From the NCBI GenBank assembly GCA_903970335.1, contig CAJCII010000136.1, forward strand, positions 1 to 34,876: 34,876 nucleotides of DNA, in the 5' to 3' direction. This DNA comes from Bacteroidota bacterium (GTDB taxonomy: Bacteria > Verrucomicrobiota > Verrucomicrobiia > Methylacidiphilales > UBA1321). Under the pieces are notes generated by a model. It searched no databases, had not been told where the DNA came from, and saw only the letters and a list, made by a program, of their open reading frames with translations. Below are positions 1 through 7,407 of the stretch, piece by piece. Each line of letters starts with the position of its first letter. Positions within the stretch are counted from its first letter, which is position 1. A program made the position numbers and the translations under genes.

Positions 1-744
1 CACGTGCTGCTGGAAAAATTGGAGACACTCGCGCGCGAGATTTCCGCGGCGCCGGATGCTTTGGCCAAGGTCTACGTCGATACCGGGCCGGTGCTGGAAA
101 AGCCGTTGGCGGAGCGCGCGGGCCTCGGCTGGCAGGGCAAGAGCACGATGCTGATCAACACGAAGCTGGGCCCTTGGCTGCTGCTGGGCGAGATCATCAC
201 GACGCTGGAGCTGGAGCCGGATGCGCCGGAGCGCGACCATTGCGGGACGTGCTCGCGCTGCATCTCGGCGTGCCCGACGGGGGCGATCACGGCGCCGTAC
301 CAGATGGATGCGCGGCGGTGCATTGCGTACCTGACGATTGAGCTGAAGGGCTCCATCCCCGAGGAGATGCGGCCGCTCATCGGCGATCGTGTTTACGGCT
401 GCGATGAGTGCCTGGAGGTTTGCCCGTGGAATCGCTTTGCGCAGACGACGCGGGAGGCGCGGTTTCTGGCGGAGGAGCAGGAGGTGGGGACGGACCGGTT
501 GCGGGAGTTGCTGGAGATAAGCGCGGGGGAGTTCAAGCGACGGTTTGCGCGGAGTCCGATCCTGCGGGTAAAGCGGCGCGGGCTGCTGCGGAATGTGTGT
601 GTGGTGCTGGGGAATATCGGGACGGTGGAGGACCTGCCTGCGCTGGAGAAGGCGGCGCGGCACGAGGAGCCGCTGGTGCGGGAACATGCGGAGTGGGCGA
701 TGGGGAGAATTCGGGAACGGAGTGGTATGCAGAGTCAGCGATAG
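1..744 (+). CDS. queG: Epoxyqueuosine reductase QueG, C-terminal part (5' truncated by window)
   Basis: Cytosolic iron-sulfur/cobalamin enzyme that reduces epoxyqueuosine to queuosine in tRNA, the last step of queuosine synthesis. Two ferredoxin-like 4Fe-4S cysteine clusters are visible: CGTCSRCISACP (about 79-90 residues into the visible part) and CDECLEVCPWN (about 133-143). The WQGKSTMLI segment before them is typical of the family. The last 50 or so residues look like a HEAT-type helical repeat, which many QueG proteins carry. The reading frame is open from base 1, so the start and the N-terminal cobalamin-binding part lie outside the window; a GTG at position 4 is probably not the true start. 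The stop overlaps the tail of a convergent toxin pseudogene by 10 bp. Family assignment is confident. Confidence 0.93.
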   Translation, partial: HVLLEKLETLAREISAAPDALAKVYVDTGPVLEKPLAERAGLGWQGKSTMLINTKLGPWLLLGEIITTLELEPDAPERDHCGTCSRCISACPTGAITAPYQMDARRCIAYLTIELKGSIPEEMRPLIGDRVYGCDECLEVCPWNRFAQTTREARFLAEEQEVGTDRLRELLEISAGEFKRRFARSPILRVKRRGLLRNVCVVLGNIGTVEDLPALEKAARHEEPLVREHAEWAMGRIRERSGMQSQR

Positions 745-988
745 ACATCGCGGCGATGACCAATGGCGGAAATTGTTACGGTTTTGGCAGCTGCGTCCAC
801 TTCATAGAGTACTCTGTAATCACCTATTCGGATGCGAACCCCGGTCTTTCCTTCAAGGCGATGACTCCGGCTGGAAAAGGATCGGTTTCAAGAGGAAGGA
901 GTTTCTTTGAGATACGAAGCCGTTGGTCGGATCCCAAACGAGCAAGTTCTTTTTCCGCCTGATGGCGGATAACAAGCCGGTACTTCAC
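735..988 (-). pseudogene. RelE/ParE-family toxin, inactivated by a 1-base deletion
   Basis: A GTG start at 988 gives a RelE-like N-terminus (VKYRLVIRHQAEKELARL), and the frame stays open to a TAG at 824-826 (54 aa). Moving one base at the G-run (CCCC at 839-842 on the plus strand) restores a continuous RelE C-terminus: GVRIRIGDYRVLYEVDAAAK, then TVTISAIGHRRDVYR and TGA at 735-737. Five G instead of four would give one 84-aa protein, a normal RelE size. The GTG start overlaps the antitoxin stop by 4 nt (GTGA), as in functional operons. Seen directly: the frame break and both matching halves. Inferred: a recent loss of an mRNA-cleaving toxin. A sequencing error in the homopolymer is the main alternative. 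The tail overlaps the 3' end of queG by 10 bp. Confidence 0.8.
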
Positions 989-1179
989 TCCGGCTTGATT
1001 CCCAATTCGGAGAGAACGGTACGAAAATCGCGGGTTGGCTCATTTTCCCGTTCTTTCAGAACGGCGAGGTCGATGGCCTCTTCGCGAGCTTCATCTTGAG
1101 CACGCAGCCACGCTTCGACTTTGGTGCGTTCGTCTTCGGGGAGGGACTCGATTTTTAGGATGACGTCTTGTGCAGTCAT
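985..1179 (-). CDS. Small antitoxin-like protein paired with broken RelE toxin
   Basis: A 64-residue acidic, helical protein (MTAQDVILKIESLPEDERTK onward, ending SELGIKPE). The LPEDER-containing start resembles small antitoxins that precede RelE/ParE toxins, although I cannot name a DNA-binding family with certainty. The ATG at 1179 was preferred over an upstream in-frame ATG at 1290, because the extra 37 residues are proline-rich and unlike the rest. The stop overlaps the GTG of the downstream toxin pseudogene by 4 nt, so the two were translationally coupled. With the toxin broken, this antitoxin may be an orphan that still represses its own promoter or neutralises a related toxin; that is inference. 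Confidence 0.65.
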   Translation of the reverse strand: MTAQDVILKIESLPEDERTKVEAWLRAQDEAREEAIDLAVLKERENEPTRDFRTVLSELGIKPE

Positions 1180-1191
1180 AACGAGAGGATG

Positions 1192-1219
1192 AGTGTAATC
1201 GTCAGGCTGAGATTGTCGA
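1192..1219 (-). promoter_or_regulatory. Candidate promoter of the first antitoxin operon
   Basis: Reading the minus strand, TCGACA (1219-1214) is followed by 16 nt and TACACT (1197-1192). This matches 5/6 and 4/6 positions of the sigma-70 consensus. The antitoxin ATG lies 12 nt after the -10 box. No inverted-repeat operator is obvious here, unlike at the other two toxin-antitoxin loci. Confidence 0.35.
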
Positions 1220-1352
1220 GGGAACCGGGGCGGGTAGGGGTCATGGGGTACGGGCTTTTTGCAGGGATTCGTTCCACTTGGCAAATGCATTGGTTTCGGA
1301 ACATGGTATGGGATGCGCTGAACCGTTTATTTTGGCATTGAAGGATCTGGGA

Positions 1353-1532
1353 GCAGGTTGAAAAAAACCTGCCACATCCCAAAGAGCAATCGGGGACAGG
1401 TGCTGTCACCCCTCGCGGGGTGAGTGGAGGGGTGCGGCATTTCCGGTGGTGTCGCTGCGCTCAACCACCGGCTACGGTGTTGGCAAGCCTTCGGCTTGAG
1501 GGAGGACGGCATGGCGCGGAGGGAGTCGCGCC
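1353..1532. repeat. Cluster of five short palindromes (REP-like)
   Basis: No credible gene is present between 1180 and 1809. This first part holds five perfect inverted repeats. They are GCAGGTT/AACCTGC (1353-1372), CACCCC/GGGGTG (1407-1422), CCGGTGGT/ACCACCGG (1443-1471), CAAGCC/GGCTTG (1484-1498) and GGCGCG/CGCGCC (1513-1532). Such dense, short, GC-rich palindromes resemble bacterial interspersed (REP/BIME-type) elements; some are spread by RAYT transposases, but none is in the window. One or more could also act as a terminator for leftward transcription from the lipoprotein gene at 1810-2046. Palindromes are seen directly; element class is inference. Confidence 0.6.
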
Positions 1533-1568
1533 TTCCAGAGGGCGATGACTACCAGCGAGGAATGCGCC

Positions 1569-1752
1569 CGTCGCACGGAGTGCGACGGCTACCTGCCGAA
1601 GGGGAAAGCCGACGGCGGTCATAGACCGCCGCTACAGAAAAGGCACCGTCGCACGGAGTGCGACGGCTACCTGCCGAAGGGGAAAGCCGACGGCGGTCAT
1701 AGACCGCCGCTACAGGAAAGGCACCGTCGCACGGAGTGAGAGGGCTACCTGC
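1569..1752. repeat. 78-bp tandem repeat, two full copies plus a partial third
   Basis: Copies begin at 1569, 1647 and 1725, with an exact 78-bp period. Copies 1 and 2 differ by one base (the A/G after CTACAG); copy 3 diverges after about 14 bases and is cut short near 1752. Each full unit contains two palindromes: CGTCGCAC-GGA-GTGCGACG (8-bp stem, 3-nt loop) and GGCGGTC-ATA-GACCGCC (7-bp stem, 3-nt loop). Short frames read through the unit are low-complexity and not credible genes. The near-identity of copies 1 and 2 suggests recent duplication. Confidence 0.8.
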
Positions 1753-1759
1753 GGAGAAT

Positions 1760-1781
1760 GGGTCAGGCCGGAGGCTGACCC
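1760..1781. repeat. Palindrome GGGTCAG...CTGACCC downstream of tandem repeat
   Basis: A perfect 7-bp inverted repeat with an 8-nt spacer. It sits 29 bp beyond the 3' end of the lipoprotein gene, so in the leftward direction it could serve as a terminator stem. There is no T-run after it, so it may equally be another member of the palindrome cluster. Confidence 0.45.
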
Positions 1782-1809
1782 TCCCCAGGCGCGGCGGCTG
1801 CCAAGGGAT

Positions 1810-2046
1810 TTACCGGCCATCGACCTTATCCGGCGGGGCGAGGGGCTTGCCCGCGTCGGAGACGGAGGAGGGGTAGGAGGGGTCGCCGCCGACATGGGAG
1901 TTTTGGTCGGTGACGGGACTGTTCAACGTGGCACCGCTATAGCTGCCGTTGGGATCGGATTCGTCTTTGGAACCGATGCCATAGGTGCTGCACCCGGACA
2001 GGCCGAGGGTGAGCACGAAGAGTACGGAGGAAACGACCCGGATCAT
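1810..2046 (-). CDS. Small putative lipoprotein (78 aa)
   Basis: The product starts MIRVVSSVLFVLTLGLSGCS, a positively charged start, a hydrophobic stretch and an LSGC lipobox with Cys19 as the predicted lipidated residue. The mature part is about 60 residues, rich in Ser, Gly, Asp and Pro, with no recognised domain, and is probably disordered. The start at 2046 was chosen because it places a standard signal peptide at the N-terminus; a longer in-frame reading from 2145 adds 33 residues before the signal and is unlikely. It is transcribed divergently from the pyruvate dehydrogenase operon, with 110 bp between starts. The function is unknown. Confidence 0.7.
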   Translation of the reverse strand: MIRVVSSVLFVLTLGLSGCSTYGIGSKDESDPNGSYSGATLNSPVTDQNSHVGGDPSYPSSVSDAGKPLAPPDKVDGR

Positions 2047-2119
2047 TAGTACAGGGTATAATGAAATCGTTCGCGAGCAAACCAAGACTTCTAACTCGTA
2101 ATTTCTTTTGCGAAGCCAC

Positions 2120-2148
2120 TTGATCAAATCGCCTCCCGCAGGCATATT
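2120..2148 (+). promoter_or_regulatory. Candidate promoter of the pdh operon
   Basis: TTGATC (2120-2125), 17 nt, CATATT (2143-2148), each 4/6 to the sigma-70 consensus. The pdhA ATG follows only 8 nt after the -10 box, so transcription would start about at the start codon. No Shine-Dalgarno sequence precedes the ATG, which fits a leaderless message. A TATAAT at 2057-2062 further upstream has no good -35 partner. Confidence 0.35.
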
Positions 2149-2156
2149 TCCGCGAT

Positions 2157-3212
2157 ATGCCCGCTGCCGATCCTGCCGTTAAGAATGCGAAAACGAACAC
2201 GTCGTCCCGGCTGCCCGAATTGCAGCCCGCGCAAAAAATAGAGTTGTTCCGCCAAATGGTGCAGATTCGGCACTTTGAAGAGAAAGCCAAGCAGGGTTTT
2301 CTCTCCGGCAAAATCAAAGGTTTCTGCCATCTTTACAACGGCCAGGAAGCAGTCGCCGTCGGTTCGATTTCCGTCCTGAACGAAGACGACGCGGTCATCA
2401 CTGCCTATCGCGATCATGCTCACGCCCTGGCCCGAGGCAGCGACGCCAACGCCTGCATGGCGGAATTGTTCGGCAAGATCACCGGTTGCTCGCGCGGCAA
2501 GGGCGGTTCCATGCACTTCTTCGACGTGAAGAAGCACTTTTACGGTGGTCACGGGATCGTCGGTGGGCAGATTCCGCTCGGTACCGGTCTGGCTTATGCC
2601 CAGAAGTACCTTGGCACGAACCGCGTGACGCTGGCCTACATGGGGGACGGCGCGATCAACCAGGGCGCGGTGCACGAGGCGATGAATCTGGCCGCGTTGT
2701 GGAAGCTCCCGATCATTTACATCATCGAGAACAACGAGTATTCGATGGGGACGAGCATCGCCCGTTCTTCCGCTGGTGACCCGCTGACGAAGCGAGCCGG
2801 TGCGTTCGATATGGCGGCGATCCAAGCGAATGGGATGGACATCGACGATGTCCGGGCGAAGACGTTCGAGGCCGTCTCGCTGGCCCGCACGGAGAGCCAG
2901 CCGACGCTGATGGAAATCAAGACCTACCGCTATTTGGGTCATTCCATGTCCGATCCGGGCACCTACCGCTCGAAGGACGAGATCGAAACACGGCGCAAGA
3001 ACGATCCGATCGAGATTTACAAGGCGCGCCTGCTCGAGCAGAAAATCGCCACGGAAGAGAGCCTCAACGCGATCGACGAGGAAGCTCTCGCCCAGGCCCA
3101 AGCCGCCTACGATTTTGCCGAAGCCAGCCCCGAGCCTGAACTCGAGACGGTGTACGAGGATATCTGGACTCCGGAAGACCAGATACCCGAGTTCCAGCCC
3201 AACCACCGCTAA
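2157..3212 (+). CDS. pdhA: Pyruvate dehydrogenase E1 component, alpha subunit
   Basis: A 351-residue thiamine-diphosphate enzyme subunit that, with E1 beta, decarboxylates pyruvate and transfers the acetyl group to the lipoyl arm of E2. The ThDP-binding motif is clear: GDGAINQGAVHEA (from about residue 163), ending about 30 residues later in IENN. The stretch HGIVGGQIPLGTG and the phosphorylation-loop-like region YLGHSMSDPGTYRS are typical of the alpha2beta2 type E1, in contrast to the single-chain AceE. The length is normal for the family. It is first of four co-directional genes (E1 alpha, E1 beta, hydrolase, E2). A branched-chain 2-oxoacid dehydrogenase is the main alternative, but motifs and gene order fit pyruvate better. 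Confidence 0.92.
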   Translation: MPAADPAVKNAKTNTSSRLPELQPAQKIELFRQMVQIRHFEEKAKQGFLSGKIKGFCHLYNGQEAVAVGSISVLNEDDAVITAYRDHAHALARGSDANACMAELFGKITGCSRGKGGSMHFFDVKKHFYGGHGIVGGQIPLGTGLAYAQKYLGTNRVTLAYMGDGAINQGAVHEAMNLAALWKLPIIYIIENNEYSMGTSIARSSAGDPLTKRAGAFDMAAIQANGMDIDDVRAKTFEAVSLARTESQPTLMEIKTYRYLGHSMSDPGTYRSKDEIETRRKNDPIEIYKARLLEQKIATEESLNAIDEEALAQAQAAYDFAEASPEPELETVYEDIWTPEDQIPEFQPNHR

Positions 3213-3270
3213 ACCGGAGGTTGCCGTTTTGTCCGTAATGTTTTCCTGACCTCATTGGAGTTATTTTATC

Positions 3271-4245
3271 ATGCCTATCCTGACCTACCGCGAAGCCCTC
3301 AACGAAGCTCTTTCCGAGGAAATGGAGCGGGATGATCGCGTCATGCTCATGGGCGAGGAAGTGGCCGAATACGATGGCGCCTACAAGGTGAGCAAGGGGT
3401 TGCTGAAGAAGTTCGGTCCGAAGCGGATCATCGATACGCCGATCAGCGAGACCGGATTTACGGGTCTGGCCATTGGCGCGGCGATGTACGGTCTGCGGCC
3501 CGTGGTGGAGTACATGACGTGGAGTTTCTCGCTGGTTTGTTACGATCAGATCGTGAACAACGCCGCGCAGGTGCGTTATATGTCGGGCGGACAATTGTCG
3601 GTTCCCATCGTCTTCCGCGGTTCCTCCGGCGGCGGTCTTCAGGTCGGGGCGACGCATTCCCATACGCCGGAAAACTGGTACGCCAATGTCCCCGCCTTGA
3701 CCGTCATCACCCCCGCTTTCCCCGACGATGCGAAGGGTCTGCTCAAGAGCGCGATTCGGAGCAACAACCCGGTCTGCTTTCTCGAAAACGAAAAGCTTTA
3801 CGGGTACAAGGATGAAGTTCCCGAGGGCGAGCATCTGACAGAGATCGGCAAGGCGAAGGTCCGGCGCGAGGGGAGCGATCTGACGATCGTGAGTAACAGC
3901 GGTTCGACCCATCGCGCGTTGAATGCGGCCAAGATCCTCGAAGCGGAAGGGATTTCAGTCGAGGTCATCGATTTGCGCACGATCAAGCCGCTCGATTTTG
4001 CGACGATTGCGGCGTCGGTGGTGAAGACCAACCGTTTGCTCATTGTGGAGGAAAACAAGCCTTTCGCCGGTTGGGGCGCACAGGTGGCTTACCAAGTGCA
4101 ACGCGAACTTTTCGACGATCTCGATGCCCCGGTGCATCGCCTGACTTCGCTCGATGTTCCGCAACCCTATAACGGAAGGCTGGAGCAATACGTCCTGCCC
4201 AATGAGGAACGGGTCGTGGCGGCTGTGAAGGAAGTTCTCGCATAA
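3271..4245 (+). CDS. pdhB: Pyruvate dehydrogenase E1 component, beta subunit
   Basis: A 324-residue partner of PdhA that completes the thiamine-diphosphate site. Characteristic segments are MLMGEEVAEYDGAYKVSKGL near residue 30, TPISETGFTGLAIGAA, the PVVEYMTWSF stretch, and the C-terminal transketolase-like region with EVIDLRTIKPLD and IVEENKPFAGWGAQVA. The length is typical. GGAG lies 11 nt before the ATG, a weakly placed ribosome-binding site. It follows pdhA by 58 bp, and its TAA overlaps the next ATG by one base, indicating coupled translation with the hydrolase gene. Confidence 0.93.
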   Translation: MPILTYREALNEALSEEMERDDRVMLMGEEVAEYDGAYKVSKGLLKKFGPKRIIDTPISETGFTGLAIGAAMYGLRPVVEYMTWSFSLVCYDQIVNNAAQVRYMSGGQLSVPIVFRGSSGGGLQVGATHSHTPENWYANVPALTVITPAFPDDAKGLLKSAIRSNNPVCFLENEKLYGYKDEVPEGEHLTEIGKAKVRREGSDLTIVSNSGSTHRALNAAKILEAEGISVEVIDLRTIKPLDFATIAASVVKTNRLLIVEENKPFAGWGAQVAYQVQRELFDDLDAPVHRLTSLDVPQPYNGRLEQYVLPNEERVVAAVKEVLA

Positions 4246-4991
4246 TGAATCCGATTCTCCCGGATGGCATGACGCTCCGCTGGTTTGGGCATGCCACCTT
4301 CGAGATCACGGGACCTGCGGGCCAGAAGTTTCTGATCGATCCATTTCTGGCGAACAATCCCGTGGCCCCGAAGGAGTGGACGGCGGCGGCGTTCCTACCT
4401 GGGGCTTTTCATGCGCTGCTGGTGACTCATCCCCACGGCGACCATTTCGAGGACGCTCTTCCGCTGTTGACCGGCGATGCGGAACTCAAGGTGGTGTGCC
4501 AGTTTGAGATCGGGGCATGGCTAAAGAACGAGGGGGTGCGGGACGACCAGATCATCGGGATGAATACGGGGGGCACGGTTACGGTGCAGGATGTCCGCAT
4601 CACGATGGTACCGGCCATCCATACGAGTTCGATTGCGGAGAAGGGAATCAATCGCGCCCTGGGTTTTCCCATCGGGTATGTGCTCCGTTTCGGCAACGGC
4701 TTTACGATCTATAATAGCGGCGACACGGCGGTGACGATGGAGATGCAAATTGTCCGCGAGCTTTACCGTCCCAACCTGGTCATTCTGCCGATCGGCGATT
4801 TTTATACGATGGGCGCGGAACAGGCGGCCTATGCGTTGAATCTGCTCCAGCCGCAATTTGCCATTGGAGGTCATTGGGGGACGTGGAACGGAATGCCTCC
4901 CGGTACGCCGGAAGCTCTCGAAAAAGAGATGGCCCGTTACCCGATCAAGACGCAACTTATCAAACTGAAACCCGGCGAAACGCTTACTTAG
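4245..4991 (+). CDS. UPF0173-type metallo-beta-lactamase-fold hydrolase
   Basis: A 248-residue protein of the metallo-beta-lactamase superfamily. It opens with MTLRWFGHATFEI near residue 8, typical of the UPF0173/UlaG-like group, followed by the metal-binding THPHGDHFED motif (His62, His64, Asp66, His67). Further likely ligands are the His in PAIHTSS, the Asp in YNSGDTAV, and the His near the end in IGGHWGTWNG. Its substrate is unknown. Its start overlaps the pdhB stop and its stop lies 9 bp before the E2 gene, so it is fully embedded in the pdh operon. A role linked to acetyl-CoA or lipoyl metabolism is only a guess from position. Confidence 0.85.
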   Translation: MNPILPDGMTLRWFGHATFEITGPAGQKFLIDPFLANNPVAPKEWTAAAFLPGAFHALLVTHPHGDHFEDALPLLTGDAELKVVCQFEIGAWLKNEGVRDDQIIGMNTGGTVTVQDVRITMVPAIHTSSIAEKGINRALGFPIGYVLRFGNGFTIYNSGDTAVTMEMQIVRELYRPNLVILPIGDFYTMGAEQAAYALNLLQPQFAIGGHWGTWNGMPPGTPEALEKEMARYPIKTQLIKLKPGETLT

Positions 4992-5000
4992 GATACTATT

Positions 5001-6236
5001 ATGGCCAAAGACATTCTCATGCCCCTGCTCAGCCCTTCCATGACCGATGGCACCTTGGTGCGGTGGATCAAAAAGGAAGGCGATGCCGTCAAAGTGGGTG
5101 AGGTTATTGCCGAAGTGGAGACGGACAAGGCGACCATGGACTTGGAAGCCTTCGATTCGGGTATCCTGCGCAAGATTCTGGTGGCGGAAGGGACGAAAGT
5201 GCCCGTGCAAACGCGGATCGGGCTAATCGGCACCAAAGACGAGAAGATCGACGAATCCGCGCCCGCGGCTGCTCCTACCGTCGCTCCGGTGGAAGCCAAG
5301 GTCGAGAAGAAGGAAGAAGCGAAGCCCGCACCGGCGACCGCAACTGCAGTGGCGGCAGTTGCCAACGGCGGTCGGGTCAAGGCTTCGCCGCTGGCGAAGA
5401 AGATCGCGCAGGCGGAAGGGGTGAAGCTGGCGACTCTATCCGGCAGCGGGCCGGGCGGGCGCATTGTGAAGAAGGATGTGCTCGGCGCGCCGAAGGGCGG
5501 CTCGGGCGGCTCATCGATTTATGCCCACGGGCCGGTGGCGAAAGAAGGGAGCACGAAGCTGACGACGATGCGGTCGGTCATCGCGAAGCGGTTGCTCGAG
5601 AGCAAGACGACGATTCCCCATTTCTACCTGGAGATCGAGGTCGATGCCAAGCCGCTGCTCGATTTGCGGGCCCAGCTGAACGAGACGCTCGGGAAATTGA
5701 ACCCGCCGGTGAAGCTGAGCCTGAACGATTTTGTCCTCAAGGCAGCGGCCGAAGCGGTGCGGCGGGTACCTGCGGTCAACGCTTCCTTCGAGGGGGATTC
5801 CATCCGGCAGTTCGCGGATGTGCAGCTTTCCTTCGCCGTGGCCATTGCCGAGGGGCTGATCACGCCGATCATTCGCGAGGCGCAGAATAAGTCGCTGATC
5901 CAGATCAGCGGCGAGGCCAAGACGTTGGCGGCGAAAGCGCGCGAGGGGAAACTCAAGCCGGAGGAATTTCAGGGCGGGACCTTTACCATCTCCAATCTCG
6001 GCATGTTGGGCATCGACCGTTTCAGCGCGATCATCAACCCTCCTCAGGCGGCAATCCTGGCGGTGGGGAATATTGTCAAGAAGCCGGTGGTCGGACCGAA
6101 CGACGAGATCGTGGTCGGGCACCGCCAGAGCATCACGCTTTCCTGCGATCATCGGGTGGTCGATGGTGCGGTCGGGGCAGCCTACCTGAAAGAATTGCGG
6201 GAGTTGATCGAGAAGCCCGCTCTGCTGCTCCTGTAG
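5001..6236 (+). CDS. pdhC: Dihydrolipoamide acetyltransferase, E2 of pyruvate dehydrogenase
   Basis: A 411-residue E2 core protein that moves acetyl groups from E1 to coenzyme A. Domains in order: one lipoyl domain (about 1-80) with the lipoylated lysine in ETDKATMDLEAF at Lys43; an Ala/Pro/Glu/Lys-rich linker (about 88-120); an E1/E3-binding domain with KASPLAKKIAQAEG and GRIVKKDV (about 125-160); and a catalytic acetyltransferase domain ending in the active-site motif DHRVVDG (His384, Asp388). It has a single lipoyl domain, like mitochondrial and many alphaproteobacterial E2s. It is the last gene of the operon. No dihydrolipoyl dehydrogenase (E3) gene occurs in the window, so E3 must be encoded elsewhere. 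Confidence 0.94.
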   Translation: MAKDILMPLLSPSMTDGTLVRWIKKEGDAVKVGEVIAEVETDKATMDLEAFDSGILRKILVAEGTKVPVQTRIGLIGTKDEKIDESAPAAAPTVAPVEAKVEKKEEAKPAPATATAVAAVANGGRVKASPLAKKIAQAEGVKLATLSGSGPGGRIVKKDVLGAPKGGSGGSSIYAHGPVAKEGSTKLTTMRSVIAKRLLESKTTIPHFYLEIEVDAKPLLDLRAQLNETLGKLNPPVKLSLNDFVLKAAAEAVRRVPAVNASFEGDSIRQFADVQLSFAVAIAEGLITPIIREAQNKSLIQISGEAKTLAAKAREGKLKPEEFQGGTFTISNLGMLGIDRFSAIINPPQAAILAVGNIVKKPVVGPNDEIVVGHRQSITLSCDHRVVDGAVGAAYLKELRELIEKPALLLL

Positions 6237-6255
6237 ACTACCTCTATGGGGTAGT
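6237..6255. terminator. Weak bidirectional hairpin between pdhC and VWA gene
   Basis: ACTACC (6237-6242) and GGTAGT (6250-6255) form a 6-bp stem immediately after the pdhC stop, overlapping the last codons of the convergent VWA gene. There is no clear T-run in either direction, so termination activity is uncertain. Confidence 0.25.
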
Positions 6256-7173
6256 TGTGGTGGCCAGGGTGGGGGCGGTATTGACGTGGTAGATTTCTCC
6301 GCCGGAATCTCTGACGATACGATTCAGTTCCGGTTTGCCGGGCTGGTCGAAGGTGAAGACGACCAGCTTGCTCCGTTTGAGCAGAATCTGGAGTTTTGCC
6401 AGACCCTGCGGACTTTCGTCGTCCTGGAGATCGGTGAGGATGACGAAGGTGTCGTAGGTACCGTTGCTTTCGAGGACCTGGAGCGCGTCATTGATGTCGG
6501 TGGGGTAGGGGTTTTCCCGGTGAAAGCCGGGTAGGGAGGTAATATCGGACCGTTCCAACACACAGCCGGTTTCCGGAGCTTCGTCCTCGCCGATGATGCT
6601 GCAACTGGAACTCAATTCCAGACGGTCAAAGTGGAGGTTGCGGATGATGGTCTCCGCGACGGTGCCGATGGGGTTGGGTTGGGAGTTTTCGAAGTCGATG
6701 GTCATCATGCTGGACGAGGCATCGAGAATGACTCCAATTCTGGAACCATGGAGGGTGGCGGCAATCCGAAGGGCCTCGTTTCCGTTCACGTAGGTGATTT
6801 TCCCCGATCCCTGGTGTAGGCCATTGCCCAGGCCCGTGCTTTCGATTTGGGTCAGGCGCTTCGGAAGAGAGAGATTCGCCAAGGTGACTTTAGGTGCATT
6901 GAAGGCGAATTGGGGTGAGGGCAGGGCGATCAGGGAGGCGGGGGCAGCGTCGGGGAGGTCGTCGCGACCGGCGGCATTCGGCATGGGAACGTCGGATGCG
7001 CAGGGCAAGATGATTGGCGGCGGAGGCGGTGGTTGCAGGCGAGGGGAAACGAGCATGACGAAAGAGGGGGGCTTGACCGGAGTCGGGGCTTGGAAGACCC
7101 TCACAGGCGAGACGAGCTGGAAGAGCAGGACATCGATCCCGAGGAGAGTCAGGAAGAGCAGGAGCTTTTTCAT
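6244..7173 (-). CDS. Membrane-anchored protein with von Willebrand factor A domain
   Basis: A 309-residue protein. The start at 7173 (MKKLLLFLTLLGIDVLLFQL) gives an N-terminal hydrophobic segment likely to be an uncleaved anchor or signal. A longer frame to 7308 lacks this logic. It is followed by a proline-rich stretch (QPPPPPPIILP, about residues 47-57), then a von Willebrand A-type domain from about residue 143. There the metal-site motif reads VILDASSSM (Asp151, Ser153, Ser155), and a second acidic motif is ILTDLQDDE. The layout (anchor, flexible Pro linker, extracytoplasmic VWA) suggests a protein-binding role in the envelope; the partner is unknown. It is convergent with the pdh operon, 7 bp from the E2 stop. 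Confidence 0.75.
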   Translation of the reverse strand: MKKLLLFLTLLGIDVLLFQLVSPVRVFQAPTPVKPPSFVMLVSPRLQPPPPPPIILPCASDVPMPNAAGRDDLPDAAPASLIALPSPQFAFNAPKVTLANLSLPKRLTQIESTGLGNGLHQGSGKITYVNGNEALRIAATLHGSRIGVILDASSSMMTIDFENSQPNPIGTVAETIIRNLHFDRLELSSSCSIIGEDEAPETGCVLERSDITSLPGFHRENPYPTDINDALQVLESNGTYDTFVILTDLQDDESPQGLAKLQILLKRSKLVVFTFDQPGKPELNRIVRDSGGEIYHVNTAPTLATTTTP

Positions 7174-7340
7174 CTTTTCTCGCAGTCGACAGAAGCGTTC
7201 CCAGTCAATATTCCGGAAAGGCCAAAGTGCTCTTTTGAAAGGGAAGGATGGTGACGAAGCCCAGCGGGGAGCTATCATCGGGTGGGCAAGAGTGTCGATG
7301 ACTAGCAATGGCTAATTTTGGAAGAATCATCAGTTTATAT

Positions 7341-7361
7341 TACTAATACATACTATTAGTA
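7341..7361. promoter_or_regulatory. 8-bp AT-rich inverted repeat, possible operator
   Basis: TACTAATA (7341-7348) and TATTAGTA (7354-7361) are exact inverted repeats separated by 5 nt. They sit in the AT-rich gap between the VWA gene (leftward) and the small ORF at 7408 (rightward), so the site could bind a repressor acting on either gene. No poly-T follows, which makes a terminator less likely. Confidence 0.4.
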
Positions 7362-7407
7362 GCATCGACGATCAGGCAAGAATTTTTTAAATCGAGGCGG
7401 GTTTTTC

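Noticed and set aside
1569-1752. CRISPR array
   Set aside because: There are only two full units, with no unique spacers between repeats and no cas genes; the whole 78-bp unit is repeated.
1424-1895. Several 60-66 codon frames within the palindrome and tandem-repeat tract
   Set aside because: They consist of repeated low-complexity peptide created by the 78-bp unit and have no start signal or family pattern.
2057-2062. A perfect TATAAT as pdh promoter
   Set aside because: No acceptable -35 element is found at 16-18 nt upstream, and a better-spaced candidate lies closer to pdhA.
7174-7220. Minus-strand promoter for the VWA gene, TTGACT at 7210-7215
   Set aside because: The -35 match is good, but the hexamer 17 nt downstream (CTGCGA) does not resemble a -10 box.
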